Positions 47,304 through 55,685 of a DNA stretch of 64,000 nt are shown piece after piece. Origin of the DNA: Corynebacterium silvaticum (lineage in GTDB: Bacteria; Actinomycetota; Actinomycetes; Mycobacteriales; Mycobacteriaceae); assembly GCF_004382825.2 (NCBI RefSeq), contig NZ_SDQO02000001.1, positions 744,001 to 808,000 of the forward strand. The letters run 5' to 3'. The notes below the pieces were generated by a model, which did no database searches, had not been told where the DNA came from, and saw only the letters and a list, made by a program, of their open reading frames with translations. The first letter of the stretch is position 1, and every line of letters starts with the position of its first letter. The position numbers and the translations under genes are program-made.

Positions 47304-48884
47304 ATGCATTCAGCTCAAGGGAACGCTCGCGCAGAGGAATTAAACGATCAGCTGCACAACACTGAGGAACTCAAGGCAGCGCTCCGTCGACAGAAAAAGA
47401 CAGCGGATGATTTAAGCGCTCGGAATGCCAAATTAGCCGAGTTACTCAAAGCCTCTCGTAATAAGCTCATGGTGTTGAATGAGCAGATTGAGGACTTGGC
47501 TACGCCGCCATCCACGTATGGCACGTTCTTGGAGTTTTCTTCAGACAAGAAGACAGCAGAGGTTTTTACAGCGTCGCGTAAGATGCGCCTGCAGATTTCT
47601 CCGCTTGTTAATAAGTCCTTGCTGGTGCCAGGCGTGCAAGTTCGCCTGGGGGAGGCCAGCCACGTTGTAGAGGTTTGTGACTTCGATTCCACCGGTTCCC
47701 TGGCGACCCTTGTGGAGATGATAGGGACAAACCGCGCGCTGGTCGCGGACTACAACGGCGAAGAGCACATCGTGCGGCTAGCAGCCCCTTTACTAGAAAC
47801 CTTTTGCAGGCAACCACGTGCAGGGGACACGCTTCTGGCCGACCCCCGGGCTGGTTATGCCTATGAGGTGATCCCCAAGACGGAGGTCAGCAAACTAGCA
47901 CTCGAAGAAGTCCCAGACGTCACGTACGCCGATATCGGCGGCCTCGATGATCAAATCGAGCAAATTCACGATGCCGTAGAGTTGCCTTTTGCACACCCAG
48001 AGCTCTACCGGGCCTACGATCTTCATCCGCCCAAAGGCGTGTTGCTTTATGGTCCTCCCGGCTGCGGAAAAACGTTAATTGCCAAGGCCGTCGCGCACTC
48101 ATTAGCGCAGCGCATAGGGGAGGGAAATCAAAGCTATTTTATTAACGTCAAAGGCCCAGAGCTCTTAAACAAATACGTGGGTGAAACCGAACGCCGGATT
48201 CGGCTCATCTTCGAACGTGCTCGCGAGTTGGCAGAAGAAGGACGCCCCGTCATCATTTTCTTTGATGAGATAGAATCTATCTTTAGGACTCGTGGCTCAG
48301 GGGTGAGCTCAGACATGGAGACAACCGTTGTTCCTCAGCTGCTCACAGAGCTCGACGGTGTGGAAAGCTTAAGCAATGTCATCGTTATTGGTGCCACTAA
48401 CCGTGAAGAACTCATTGACCCCGCCATCTTGCGCCCTGGTCGATTAGACGTGAAGATCCGAGTTCAAAGACCCGGCAAAAAAGCAGCTCAGGATATATTC
48501 TTTAGGCATCTCACAAAAGATATTCCGGTTACAGAACCAGTCGCTGACCTCATCCACACCACAGTGAACTATCTTTTTGCAGATAAACCTTATGTGGAAC
48601 TAACGCTTATCGACGGCACCACGGAAATCCTGCATTACCGTGATTTCGTCTCTGGGGCCATGATCGCCAATATCGTCGACCGTGCGAAAAAATACGCGAT
48701 CAAAGAGCATATCGCCGGGCACGGACGAGGAATCGCTGCCGCGCATCTACTTGCTGCAGTAGATGCAGAGAACCGAGAAAGCGAAGATCTACCCAACACC
48801 GCCAATCCAGATGAGTGGAGTCGGATCACCGGTAGGCAGGGCATCCGGGTATCCCACGCTAGAGTTTTAGGAGGACACCGGTGA
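47304..48884 (+). CDS. arc: ARC, AAA+ unfoldase of the pupylation system (Mpa homologue)
   Basis: ARC recognises pupylated proteins and unfolds them with ATP. The 526-residue protein has an N-terminal coiled coil (about 5-65) that binds Pup, then OB-fold segments, then a single AAA+ module with Walker A GPPGCGKT at 250-257, Walker [10 protein letters not shown] near 320, and [20 protein letters not shown]. The C-terminus is [10 protein letters not shown]. It lacks the GQYL tail by which mycobacterial Mpa docks to the 20S proteasome, consistent with the absence of prcBA. ATG at 47304 is chosen over upstream TTG 47280. It overlaps dop by 4 bases. Confidence 0.95.
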   Translation: MHSAQGNARAEELNDQLHNTEELKAALRRQKKTADDLSARNAKLAELLKASRNKLMVLNEQIEDLATPPSTYGTFLEFSSDKKTAEVFTASRKMRLQISPLVNKSLLVPGVQVRLGEASHVVEVCDFDSTGSLATLVEMIGTNRALVADYNGEEHIVRLAAPLLETFCRQPRAGDTLLADPRAGYAYEVIPKTEVSKLALEEVPDVTYADIGGLDDQIEQIHDAVELPFAHPELYRAYDLHPPKGVLLYGPPGCGKTLIAKAVAHSLAQRIGEGNQSYFINVKGPELLNKYVGETERRIRLIFERARELAEEGRPVIIFFDEIESIFRTRGSGVSSDMETTVVPQLLTELDGVESLSNVIVIGATNREELIDPAILRPGRLDVKIRVQRPGKKAAQDIFFRHLTKDIPVTEPVADLIHTTVNYLFADKPYVELTLIDGTTEILHYRDFVSGAMIANIVDRAKKYAIKEHIAGHGRGIAAAHLLAAVDAENRESEDLPNTANPDEWSRITGRQGIRVSHARVLGGHR

Positions 48885-50413
48885 GCTTCATCGGAACTGA
48901 AACCGAATATGGCATCGCAACCCCCTCGGATACCACGTTAAGTCCCATAGTGACGTCCACGCATGCGGTTGTCTCTTTCAGCATGAAAGAGCGCTGTGCT
49001 AGCGGCGCACGCTGGAATTTTGCAGCCGAGCATCCGCTAAGAGACTCCCGCGGTTTTGACCTGAAAAGGTACCATAGCGTCCCGATTATAGATCCCAACG
49101 CTATCGGCGTAGCCAATGCCGTGCTAACCAACGGTGGACGATTCTATGTGGACCATGCGCACCCCGAGTACTCATCTCCCGAGACTACAAACGCATACGA
49201 TGCCATGCTTTACGACATCGCCGGCGACGTGATACTCAACCGCGCAGCCGAACTCGTTGCAGAACAAACCGCGGTGGGGGAATCCATACTGGATCATCAT
49301 GATCCTTGCCCACCCCTTAAAATTTATAAAAATAACGTCGATGGAAAAGGCGCAAGCTACGGCAGCCATGAAAACTACTTGTACCATCGCGACACTAATT
49401 TTGATCTACTAGCGCAATCGCTTATTCCGTTTTTCGTAGCACGGCAAGTCGTTGTCGGGGCAGGGCGCGTGGGACTTGGGCAGCTGGGAGAAAAAGCTGG
49501 CTTCCAGATCTCGCAACGTGCAGATTATATCGAGCAAGAGATTTCCCTTGAGACAACACTCAACCGAGGAATCATCAATACTCGCGATGAACCCCACGCC
49601 GCTGCACAAAGCTACGGTAGGCTCCACGTGATCATCGGGGACGCCAATATGTCCCACACCTCGATTTTCCTCAAGCTAGGGATGACAGCGCTGGTCATTG
49701 ATGCGATAGAAAAAGGGGTTGACTTCAGTGACCTGAAGCTCAGTAACGCTGTGGCTGAGGTAAGCGCAATGTCGCGCGACCTAGAGCTATCGCATCGCCT
49801 GACGCTGTCAGATGGCCGAAAACTCACTGCCCTTGAGCTACTCGAACAGTATCGCGAAAGGCTCAGCGCCACTACTGACGTCGAAAAGCACGTCATCAGT
49901 GCGTGGGACGAGGCCGTAGAGGCACTGAGCAAAGGACCAGAGCATGCTGCGCATCTACTCGATTGGTGCGCCAAACTTGCGCTAATACGGTCCTACGAAG
50001 CCCGTGGAGTTTCCATCGCAGACGCCAAGATAAAGCTCATCGACCTGCAATATTCTGATATCGACCCTGCCAAGAGTCTCTTTCATGCCCTGGTACGCAA
50101 AGGACGAATGCGTACCCTCGTCACCTCGGAAGAGATCGCTCATGCAGCTTGGAAGAGTCCTTTAGACTCTCGTGCCTTTTTCCGGGGCCAAGTGATTGAA
50201 TCGTTGCCAGGAAAAATAGTGGCCGCTAACTGGGAAAGCATCATCATCGCCGATGAAACCTCCCACGTGAAAATCGCTCTCCCGCAGCTTGATACTCTCT
50301 GTTTTTCTTCTTCCCAAGACGCTTTCGCGGAGTTCAACGGCAATGTTGACAGCTTCATCCAACGGATCAGTCGCCTTGCTCCAGTAGAAAGATTGCTGCC
50401 GCAATCAGAATAA
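48881..50413 (+). CDS. dop: Dop, Pup deamidase/depupylase
   Basis: Dop converts the C-terminal Gln of Pup to Glu and also removes Pup from conjugates. The 510-residue protein belongs to the carboxylate-amine ligase-like (glutamine synthetase-related) family. [15 protein letters not shown] at the N-terminus carries the ATP/Mg glutamates, and [28 protein letters not shown] and INTRDEPHA are shared with PafA. The start GTG at 48881 overlaps the arc stop (GTGA). Since Pup here ends in GGQ, Dop activity is required before ligation. It ends 100 bases before pup. Confidence 0.96.
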   Translation: MSFIGTETEYGIATPSDTTLSPIVTSTHAVVSFSMKERCASGARWNFAAEHPLRDSRGFDLKRYHSVPIIDPNAIGVANAVLTNGGRFYVDHAHPEYSSPETTNAYDAMLYDIAGDVILNRAAELVAEQTAVGESILDHHDPCPPLKIYKNNVDGKGASYGSHENYLYHRDTNFDLLAQSLIPFFVARQVVVGAGRVGLGQLGEKAGFQISQRADYIEQEISLETTLNRGIINTRDEPHAAAQSYGRLHVIIGDANMSHTSIFLKLGMTALVIDAIEKGVDFSDLKLSNAVAEVSAMSRDLELSHRLTLSDGRKLTALELLEQYRERLSATTDVEKHVISAWDEAVEALSKGPEHAAHLLDWCAKLALIRSYEARGVSIADAKIKLIDLQYSDIDPAKSLFHALVRKGRMRTLVTSEEIAHAAWKSPLDSRAFFRGQVIESLPGKIVAANWESIIIADETSHVKIALPQLDTLCFSSSQDAFAEFNGNVDSFIQRISRLAPVERLLPQSE

Positions 50414-50446
50414 ACCGCATCTCTCTTATACACGCGTAAGATCACG

Positions 50447-50465
50447 TTACGTTAGCCTAAGTTGT
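50447..50465 (+). promoter_or_regulatory. DtxR-like iron box upstream of pup
   Basis: TTACGTTAGCCTAAGTTGT matches the 19-base DtxR consensus (TTAGGTTAGCCTAACCTAA) at 14 positions, with ten contiguous matches in the centre (GTTAGCCTAA). It lies 49 bases upstream of the pup start, in the 100-base dop-pup gap, a position where a bound repressor could block a pup promoter. Binding has not been shown; this is pattern matching by eye. Confidence 0.55.
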
Positions 50466-50513
50466 AATAAACGCAGTCCATCAATACCAGGATCAAGGAG
50501 ATTTCTTTAACTC

Positions 50514-50708
50514 ATGAGCTCCCAACAAAAAAACATTAATGCTGGCGGTTCCAACTCTAACGACGACTTCCCGGACCCCACGCTTGGCGCAGCCCAGACG
50601 CAGCTCTCAGCGACCGGCGTTGATGACCTCTTAGATGAAATAGACGGCCTTTTAGAAAATAACGCCGAGGAGTTTGTTCGTTCTTACGTGCAGAAAGGCG
50701 GGCAGTAA
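50514..50708 (+). CDS. pup: Pup, prokaryotic ubiquitin-like protein
   Basis: Pup is a 64-residue, intrinsically disordered, acidic tag that PafA attaches to lysines of target proteins. The sequence has the conserved SATGVDDLLDEIDGLLENNAEEFVRSYVQKGGQ region that binds the ARC coiled coil and ends in GGQ, so deamidation by Dop is needed. The start is ATG at 50514 with AAGGAG upstream. The gene after it is pafA, 4 bases on. In mycobacteria the proteasome genes prcB and prcA come directly after pup; here there is no room for them. Confidence 0.97.
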   Translation: MSSQQKNINAGGSNSNDDFPDPTLGAAQTQLSATGVDDLLDEIDGLLENNAEEFVRSYVQKGGQ

Positions 50709-50712
50709 TACC

Positions 50713-52170
50713 GTGTTGTCGCCGCATTCCCACGCAGTAGCACCACACGCGGCTTTTACCAGGCGAATCACTGGCATTGAAACTGAGTACGGGATAACGT
50801 GCGTGTCCGAGGGAGGCAGTCGTCGCTTAAACGCCGACGAGATTGCTCGGTATATGTTCCGGCCAGTAGTAGAGCGCTGGTCTAGCTCGAACGTCTTTGT
50901 TCCTAATGGTTCTCGCCTTTACCTCGATGTAGGCTCGCACCCGGAATACGCTTCCGCAGAATGCGACTCTTTAGCGCAACTCGTTGCCTATGATCGCGCC
51001 GGAGACGTCATTGTTAATGAACTTGCCGTTACTGCGGAAAAGCGCTTGGAGGCTGAGGGCATCGGCGGCAGCGTTTATCTTTTTAAAAACAACCTTGATT
51101 CTTTTGGTAACTCTTATGGTTGCCATGAAAACTACCTGGTAGGCAGAGATGTCGTCCTGAAAACCTTCGGCAAACAACTCTTGCCTTTTTTGATTACCCG
51201 CCAGCTCATCTGTGGCTCTGGATCTATTCAAAATGGAGAGTTCCAGATTTCTCAACGCGCCGATCACGTGTGGGAAGGCGTGTCGAGCGCGACGACGCGC
51301 TCTAGGCCGATCATCAATACTCGCGATGAGCCACACGCAGATTCCCACCGATTCCGGCGACTACACGTTATCGTTGGGGATTCCTCTATGTCTGAGGTAA
51401 CCTGCGCCCTTAAAATCGGCTCCACCCAGTTAGTTTTAGAGATGATCGAGGCGGGCTTCGACCTGGCAGATCTAGAACTTGATAATGAGATTGCTGCTAT
51501 TAGAGATGTCTCTCGGGATACAACGGGAAAGGCTCTTATCCAGCTCAAGAATGGTTCGCAACAACAAGCCATATCCATCCAGCGCAGTTACGCAGAAGCA
51601 GCACAACGGTGGCTCGACATCAGGGAAGAAACCGGCGGAACTAGCAACGCTGCTATGGCAGACATAGTAAATCTCTGGCTCAAGGTGACAGCAGCAATCG
51701 AATCGGGTGATGTGAGCGCACTAGAGCGCGATATCGATTGGGTAATAAAGCTCAGTATGCTGCAGAAGTACCAAGCTCGACTGGGATTGGCCGCACATGA
51801 CTTCCAGCATCCCAAGCTCGCTCAAGTAGATCTGGCCTATCACGATATTCGTCCAGGTCGTGGACTTTTTCGTGTCTTAGAGGCTAAAGGGTTGGTTAAT
51901 CGGTGGATCACTGACCAGGACATCCATCATGCAGTAGATAACGCCCCTGACACCACGCGCGCGGCACTACGCGGTAGGTTCCTACACGCAGCACCGCGTC
52001 TAGGAGCCCCTATTTCCACGGATTGGCTAAGACTCAAAGTTAATCGTCCGGAACCTCAGATCGTGGAACTGGCAGATCCTTTTTCTGCGGTTGACGAACG
52101 CGTGGAGGGGCTCATCTCTTACATGGAACAGCACGCAGATTCTTATGCCCAGGAAGGTGTCCACGAGTGA
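50713..52170 (+). CDS. pafA: PafA, Pup ligase
   Basis: PafA uses ATP to form an isopeptide bond between the Pup C-terminal glutamate and a target lysine. The 485-residue protein has RRITGIETEYGITC (ATP/Mg glutamates), [92 protein letters not shown] and YHDIRPGRGLF. The probable start is GTG at 50713, after the pup stop; a TTG follows immediately as an alternative. Its end overlaps the pafB start by 4 bases. Confidence 0.96.
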   Translation: MLSPHSHAVAPHAAFTRRITGIETEYGITCVSEGGSRRLNADEIARYMFRPVVERWSSSNVFVPNGSRLYLDVGSHPEYASAECDSLAQLVAYDRAGDVIVNELAVTAEKRLEAEGIGGSVYLFKNNLDSFGNSYGCHENYLVGRDVVLKTFGKQLLPFLITRQLICGSGSIQNGEFQISQRADHVWEGVSSATTRSRPIINTRDEPHADSHRFRRLHVIVGDSSMSEVTCALKIGSTQLVLEMIEAGFDLADLELDNEIAAIRDVSRDTTGKALIQLKNGSQQQAISIQRSYAEAAQRWLDIREETGGTSNAAMADIVNLWLKVTAAIESGDVSALERDIDWVIKLSMLQKYQARLGLAAHDFQHPKLAQVDLAYHDIRPGRGLFRVLEAKGLVNRWITDQDIHHAVDNAPDTTRAALRGRFLHAAPRLGAPISTDWLRLKVNRPEPQIVELADPFSAVDERVEGLISYMEQHADSYAQEGVHE

Positions 52171-53156
52171 AAAAAGACACTGTCATGGAGAGGATCGTCA
52201 ACGTTACTTTTGCTTTCCTTAATGCAGAAAGCCGCGGACATCACTATCTCACCGCAAAATGGATTATCGAACATGTTGAGGGGTATAAGAAAAACCCAGA
52301 GACAGGGGAGACCCGTTCTTATGAGGCAGCACATCAATTGTTCAAACGGGACCGCACAGCGCTACTACGCGCTGGTATTCCCATTGAGACAGTAGCCACT
52401 CATGCACATACTGCTTACCGACTCCAGACGGAAGAATACCCACTGAAAAAAGTGAATTTCACCGCCGAAGAGGCAACGGTTCTTGCACTTGCTGGACAGA
52501 TGGGTCTGGGAGATGAACTAGCAACGTTTTCTCGTTCCGGGTGGACTAAGATCGCGGCCTCAGGCATTGATCGCGAGTTAACCGCCACACCTCGTTTCCA
52601 TCCCGTAAACGACTGGAACTCTCTTTCGGCGTCTCACTTTGACTCAATATTAGAAGCCTGCCGGAGTAACAAGCGGCTTCGTTTTGAATACCTCCGTAAT
52701 AAAGCATCTGAGCCGCAATGGCGAATCATGGATCCCTGGGGGATTGTTTCCCACCGAGATCGCTTGTACTTAGTCGGTTTTGACATCGAGCGACAAGAAA
52801 AACGAGTTTTCCGCATTACTCGCATCGTTTCTGTAGCAAAGCCAGAGTCCATCCCGTCCGAGGACACGTTTCATTCCCCGCAACCAGGGATAAACCTGCA
52901 AGAACTTGTAGAAGAGCAGCTAAGACAAGGCCAGGTGCTCGTCGACGCCACCGTAAGGGTTAAAGAAGGCCACGGGTTTGAGTTCAGCTCACGCGGTACC
53001 CGTAATCACGACGGGAGTTATTCGCTTATCGACGTTGACCTGGATTGGCTAATACGAACCGCCGTGGCCCTCGCTCCCTCGGCAGTAGTTGTTGAACCTC
53101 AGGACGTCATTTCAGACATAGTTTCTTTACTTTCTTCTGCAGCGAAGGAGACTTGA
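52167..53156 (+). CDS. pafB: PafB, WYL-domain transcription regulator
   Basis: PafB and PafC form the PafBC regulator, which in mycobacteria activates DNA-damage genes independently of LexA. The 329-residue protein has an N-terminal winged helix (residues about 1-85, VMERIVNVTFAFLNAESRGHHYLTAKWI), a middle helical part, a WYL domain (about 160-220, LRFEYLRNK...WRIMDPWGIVSHRDRLYLVGFD) and a C-terminal WCX extension. The start GTG at 52167 overlaps the pafA stop and the end overlaps pafC, so the three are translationally coupled even though PafBC is not needed for pupylation. Confidence 0.93.
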   Translation: MKKDTVMERIVNVTFAFLNAESRGHHYLTAKWIIEHVEGYKKNPETGETRSYEAAHQLFKRDRTALLRAGIPIETVATHAHTAYRLQTEEYPLKKVNFTAEEATVLALAGQMGLGDELATFSRSGWTKIAASGIDRELTATPRFHPVNDWNSLSASHFDSILEACRSNKRLRFEYLRNKASEPQWRIMDPWGIVSHRDRLYLVGFDIERQEKRVFRITRIVSVAKPESIPSEDTFHSPQPGINLQELVEEQLRQGQVLVDATVRVKEGHGFEFSSRGTRNHDGSYSLIDVDLDWLIRTAVALAPSAVVVEPQDVISDIVSLLSSAAKET

Positions 53157-54145
53157 TGGCTACGTCGAAAAGCAAAAATAGGCGTTTGACAGATCTTGTC
53201 CGCCTGCTTAACCTCCTGCCATATTTTGAAGCTCACCCAGGTCGCTCAATGATGGAGGCGGCTACAGATCTTGGACTTTCTCCTAGTCAAGTTCAAGAAG
53301 ACCTCAGTCGACTATTCTGCTGTGGTCCAGGGACTTTTCCAGACGAGCTTATTGATCTCGATGCAGAACTGCGTTCGGTGACCGTGATCAATAATCAGGG
53401 GATGGCTGCACCTCTGCGGCTCACCCACACCGAGGCGGGTGCCCTTTTGCTTGCACTGGAAACGCTAGAGCAGGTACCAGGACTGGTAAAGCGCTCAGCT
53501 GTGCTATCAGCGGCCGAGAAATTACGGCAAACCATGGGGGAGGAGACCCATGGAATCTTTGACTCAACAGCTCTGGGGAATGACCTTGCGCCCGAGCCGG
53601 ATCTAGAAACGATCCGGGAGTCGATGAGCATGCGCACTCAAATTGAGTTCGATTATTACAACCGTAATCGCGACGAGTTATCCCACCGTGTGGTGAGTGC
53701 GAGTCGCATCTTTACCAACGGAGGAGAGACATACCTCACAGCTTGGGAAGACTCCAGCGAATCCCACCGGACATTTCGGGTCTCAGCCATGAGTTCTCTT
53801 GCGCTCACCCAGCTCCGAGCTACCCCGCGACTGGAACGGGCCACCTTTGATGACTCAGACCCCTTTAACTTTTCTGCAACCTCGGAATTTGCCAAACTTG
53901 AGCTCTCGGCAGAAGCGCTCTGGCTTGCAGATACCGTCCCGTTAGACGTCGAGCAGATCAACGAGAAGGGATGGTATGAGGTGGTCCTTCCGCTGGCTTC
54001 CAGGGAATGGGTTATACAATTTGTGTTAAGCAACCTTGATCGGGTGCGCGTGTTAGCTCCACCTGATCTTGCTCAAACAGTACAAGATCGCGCCAAGCTC
54101 GCATCGAGCGTGTATGATCCAAAACGAGTAACAAGCAGCAAATAA
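53156..54145 (+). CDS. pafC: PafC, WYL-domain transcription regulator
   Basis: PafC is the partner of PafB. The 329-residue protein has an HTH region near the start ([45 protein letters not shown]) and a WYL domain (about 160-225, [35 protein letters not shown]). The start is ATG at 53156; its first base is the last base of the pafB stop. The two proteins are paralogues of equal length. tatA follows after 38 bases on the same strand. Confidence 0.93.
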   Translation: MATSKSKNRRLTDLVRLLNLLPYFEAHPGRSMMEAATDLGLSPSQVQEDLSRLFCCGPGTFPDELIDLDAELRSVTVINNQGMAAPLRLTHTEAGALLLALETLEQVPGLVKRSAVLSAAEKLRQTMGEETHGIFDSTALGNDLAPEPDLETIRESMSMRTQIEFDYYNRNRDELSHRVVSASRIFTNGGETYLTAWEDSSESHRTFRVSAMSSLALTQLRATPRLERATFDDSDPFNFSATSEFAKLELSAEALWLADTVPLDVEQINEKGWYEVVLPLASREWVIQFVLSNLDRVRVLAPPDLAQTVQDRAKLASSVYDPKRVTSSK

Positions 54146-54183
54146 ACGCTGTTTTGGTCCTATGTCACAGTGAGGGGTACGCC

Positions 54184-54471
54184 ATGAACCTTGGTCCTAC
54201 CGAAATCATCATCATTTTATTCATTGTTATTCTGCTTTTTGGCGCCAAGAAGCTTCCAGACGCCGCCCGTTCGCTTGGCCGTTCTATGCGTATTTTCAAG
54301 TCTGAAGTCAAAGAAATGAGCAATGATGACCAGCGTGCCGAGCAGCAGCAGGCACAGCTGATGCAGCAGCCTTATGTCCAGCCACAAAATGGCATTGTTC
54401 CTCCGCAAACTCAGGATCCGGTTGAGTACCCAACCCAGCAGCAGCAACAGCAGAATCCCCAGCACGGATAA
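54184..54471 (+). CDS. tatA: Twin-arginine translocase subunit TatA
   Basis: TatA forms the conduction element for folded proteins carrying twin-arginine signals. The 95-residue protein has a short transmembrane helix ([39 protein letters not shown], with the FGAKKLP hinge) and an amphipathic helix. The tail is long and glutamine/proline-rich ([17 protein letters not shown] and a run of Q near the end). The start ATG at 54184 is ten codons inside the longest frame and follows GAGGGG. A hairpin separates it from tatC. Confidence 0.95.
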   Translation: MNLGPTEIIIILFIVILLFGAKKLPDAARSLGRSMRIFKSEVKEMSNDDQRAEQQQAQLMQQPYVQPQNGIVPPQTQDPVEYPTQQQQQQNPQHG

Positions 54472-54505
54472 GCGTTTTATTTAGCTACCGTGTTCTGAAT
54501 AAAAG

Positions 54506-54541
54506 CCTTGTGGTTCCTAGCGATCTGTGGAAACCACAAGG
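54506..54541 (+). terminator. Hairpin between tatA and tatC
   Basis: The arms CCTTGTGGTT (54506-54515) and AACCACAAGG (54532-54541) are perfect 10-base complements with a 16-base loop, followed by TCACTATTTTAC. It may be a partial terminator setting the high TatA:TatC ratio. Confidence 0.6.
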
Positions 54542-54578
54542 TCACTATTTTACGTTAAGGCAGTAGGCAGGAATCTTA

Positions 54579-55667
54579 ATGAGCTCGGTTGAAGCTTCCC
54601 CGCAAGGTGGCGTTGTCCCACGCCGTGGGTTTAAGAAAGTGTTTACGAGGGCAAAGAAACAAAACCATAGTGAAATGTCCCTGGTCGAGCACCTTCAAGA
54701 GCTACGACGCAGGGTGATAATCTCTGTTTTTGCCGTGATAGTCACAACGATCATCGGTTTTATCTGGTATCAGCATGCCGTTAACCTCTACTGGTTTTCT
54801 ATCCCTTCCCTGGGGGATATTCTCCGTGGTCCCTATTGCGATCTTCCTCCGCAAAAGCGCGCAGATCTTACCCATGATGGCACCTGCAGGCTGATAGCAA
54901 CCGCACCGTTTGAGATGTTCATGCTGCGTCTTAAAGTGGGAGCATTGGCTGGCCTGGTCTTTGCATCGCCGATCTGGCTGTATCAACTCTGGGCTTTTAT
55001 CACCCCTGGGCTCATGAAGAACGAACGGCGCTGGACGTTTTCGTTTGTCAGCATTGCTGTCTTGCTGTTTATCTTTGGTGCGGTTCTTGCCTACTTTGTT
55101 CTTGACTATGGTCTTGAATTCCTCCTAGGCATCGGTGACGATGTCCAAACCGCTGCACTATCTGGTGACCGTTATTTCAGCTTCATACTGGCGCTTCTTG
55201 CCATGTTTGGAGTGAGCTTTGAGGTTCCACTCATTATCGCAATGCTCAATATTGTGGGGGTTCTCCCATACGAAGTGATCAAAGATAAACGACGAATCAT
55301 TACCGTTGTTTTGTTCATTTTTGCGGCTTTTATGACTCCCGGCCAAGACCCCTTCTCCATGCTTGCCCTCGGAGTGTCGCTCACCTTGCTCGTTGAATTC
55401 GCCATGCAATTTGCACGGATAAACGACAAACGCAGAAATGTCTCGCGGCCCAGCTGGATGGATCTTGATGACGAATCAGCGTCACCGCTTGATCTTCATG
55501 CAGGAGGAGTCGATTCGCCTAACCCTGTTACGGCTTCAGAACCTGTGTCTGCAGCTTCTACTGTCGAATCAAGCGGTGGCATTAATGCTCAACCTATTAC
55601 TCGGCCTGCTCCGCTTAAGCAAACAAAACCCTTAGATTCTGGTACCAACTTCGACGACGTTCTCTAG
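54579..55667 (+). CDS. tatC: Twin-arginine translocase subunit TatC
   Basis: TatC is the receptor for twin-arginine signal peptides. The 362-residue protein has six transmembrane helices and the conserved cytoplasmic N-terminal motif MSLVEHLQELRRRV, FASPIWLYQLWAFITPGLMKNERRW, the FxVP-type loop FGVSFEVPLI and PGQDPFSMLALGVSL. The first 30 residues and the last 100 (Ser/Pro-rich, SASPLDLHAGG to LDSGTNFDDVL) extend beyond the E. coli length, as in other Actinobacteria. Start ATG at 54579. Confidence 0.96.
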   Translation: MSSVEASPQGGVVPRRGFKKVFTRAKKQNHSEMSLVEHLQELRRRVIISVFAVIVTTIIGFIWYQHAVNLYWFSIPSLGDILRGPYCDLPPQKRADLTHDGTCRLIATAPFEMFMLRLKVGALAGLVFASPIWLYQLWAFITPGLMKNERRWTFSFVSIAVLLFIFGAVLAYFVLDYGLEFLLGIGDDVQTAALSGDRYFSFILALLAMFGVSFEVPLIIAMLNIVGVLPYEVIKDKRRIITVVLFIFAAFMTPGQDPFSMLALGVSLTLLVEFAMQFARINDKRRNVSRPSWMDLDDESASPLDLHAGGVDSPNPVTASEPVSAASTVESSGGINAQPITRPAPLKQTKPLDSGTNFDDVL

Positions 55668-55685
55668 GCACAGTAGCCTTAAGGC

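Noticed and set aside
50700-50720. Possible prcB/prcA genes between pup and pafA
   Set aside because: Only 4 bases separate the pup stop from the pafA start, so no proteasome gene can fit.
54334-54465. CAG-rich stretch at the end of tatA as a microsatellite or phase-variation tract
   Set aside because: The glutamine codons are mixed with other codons and interrupted, so there is no long pure repeat likely to slip.
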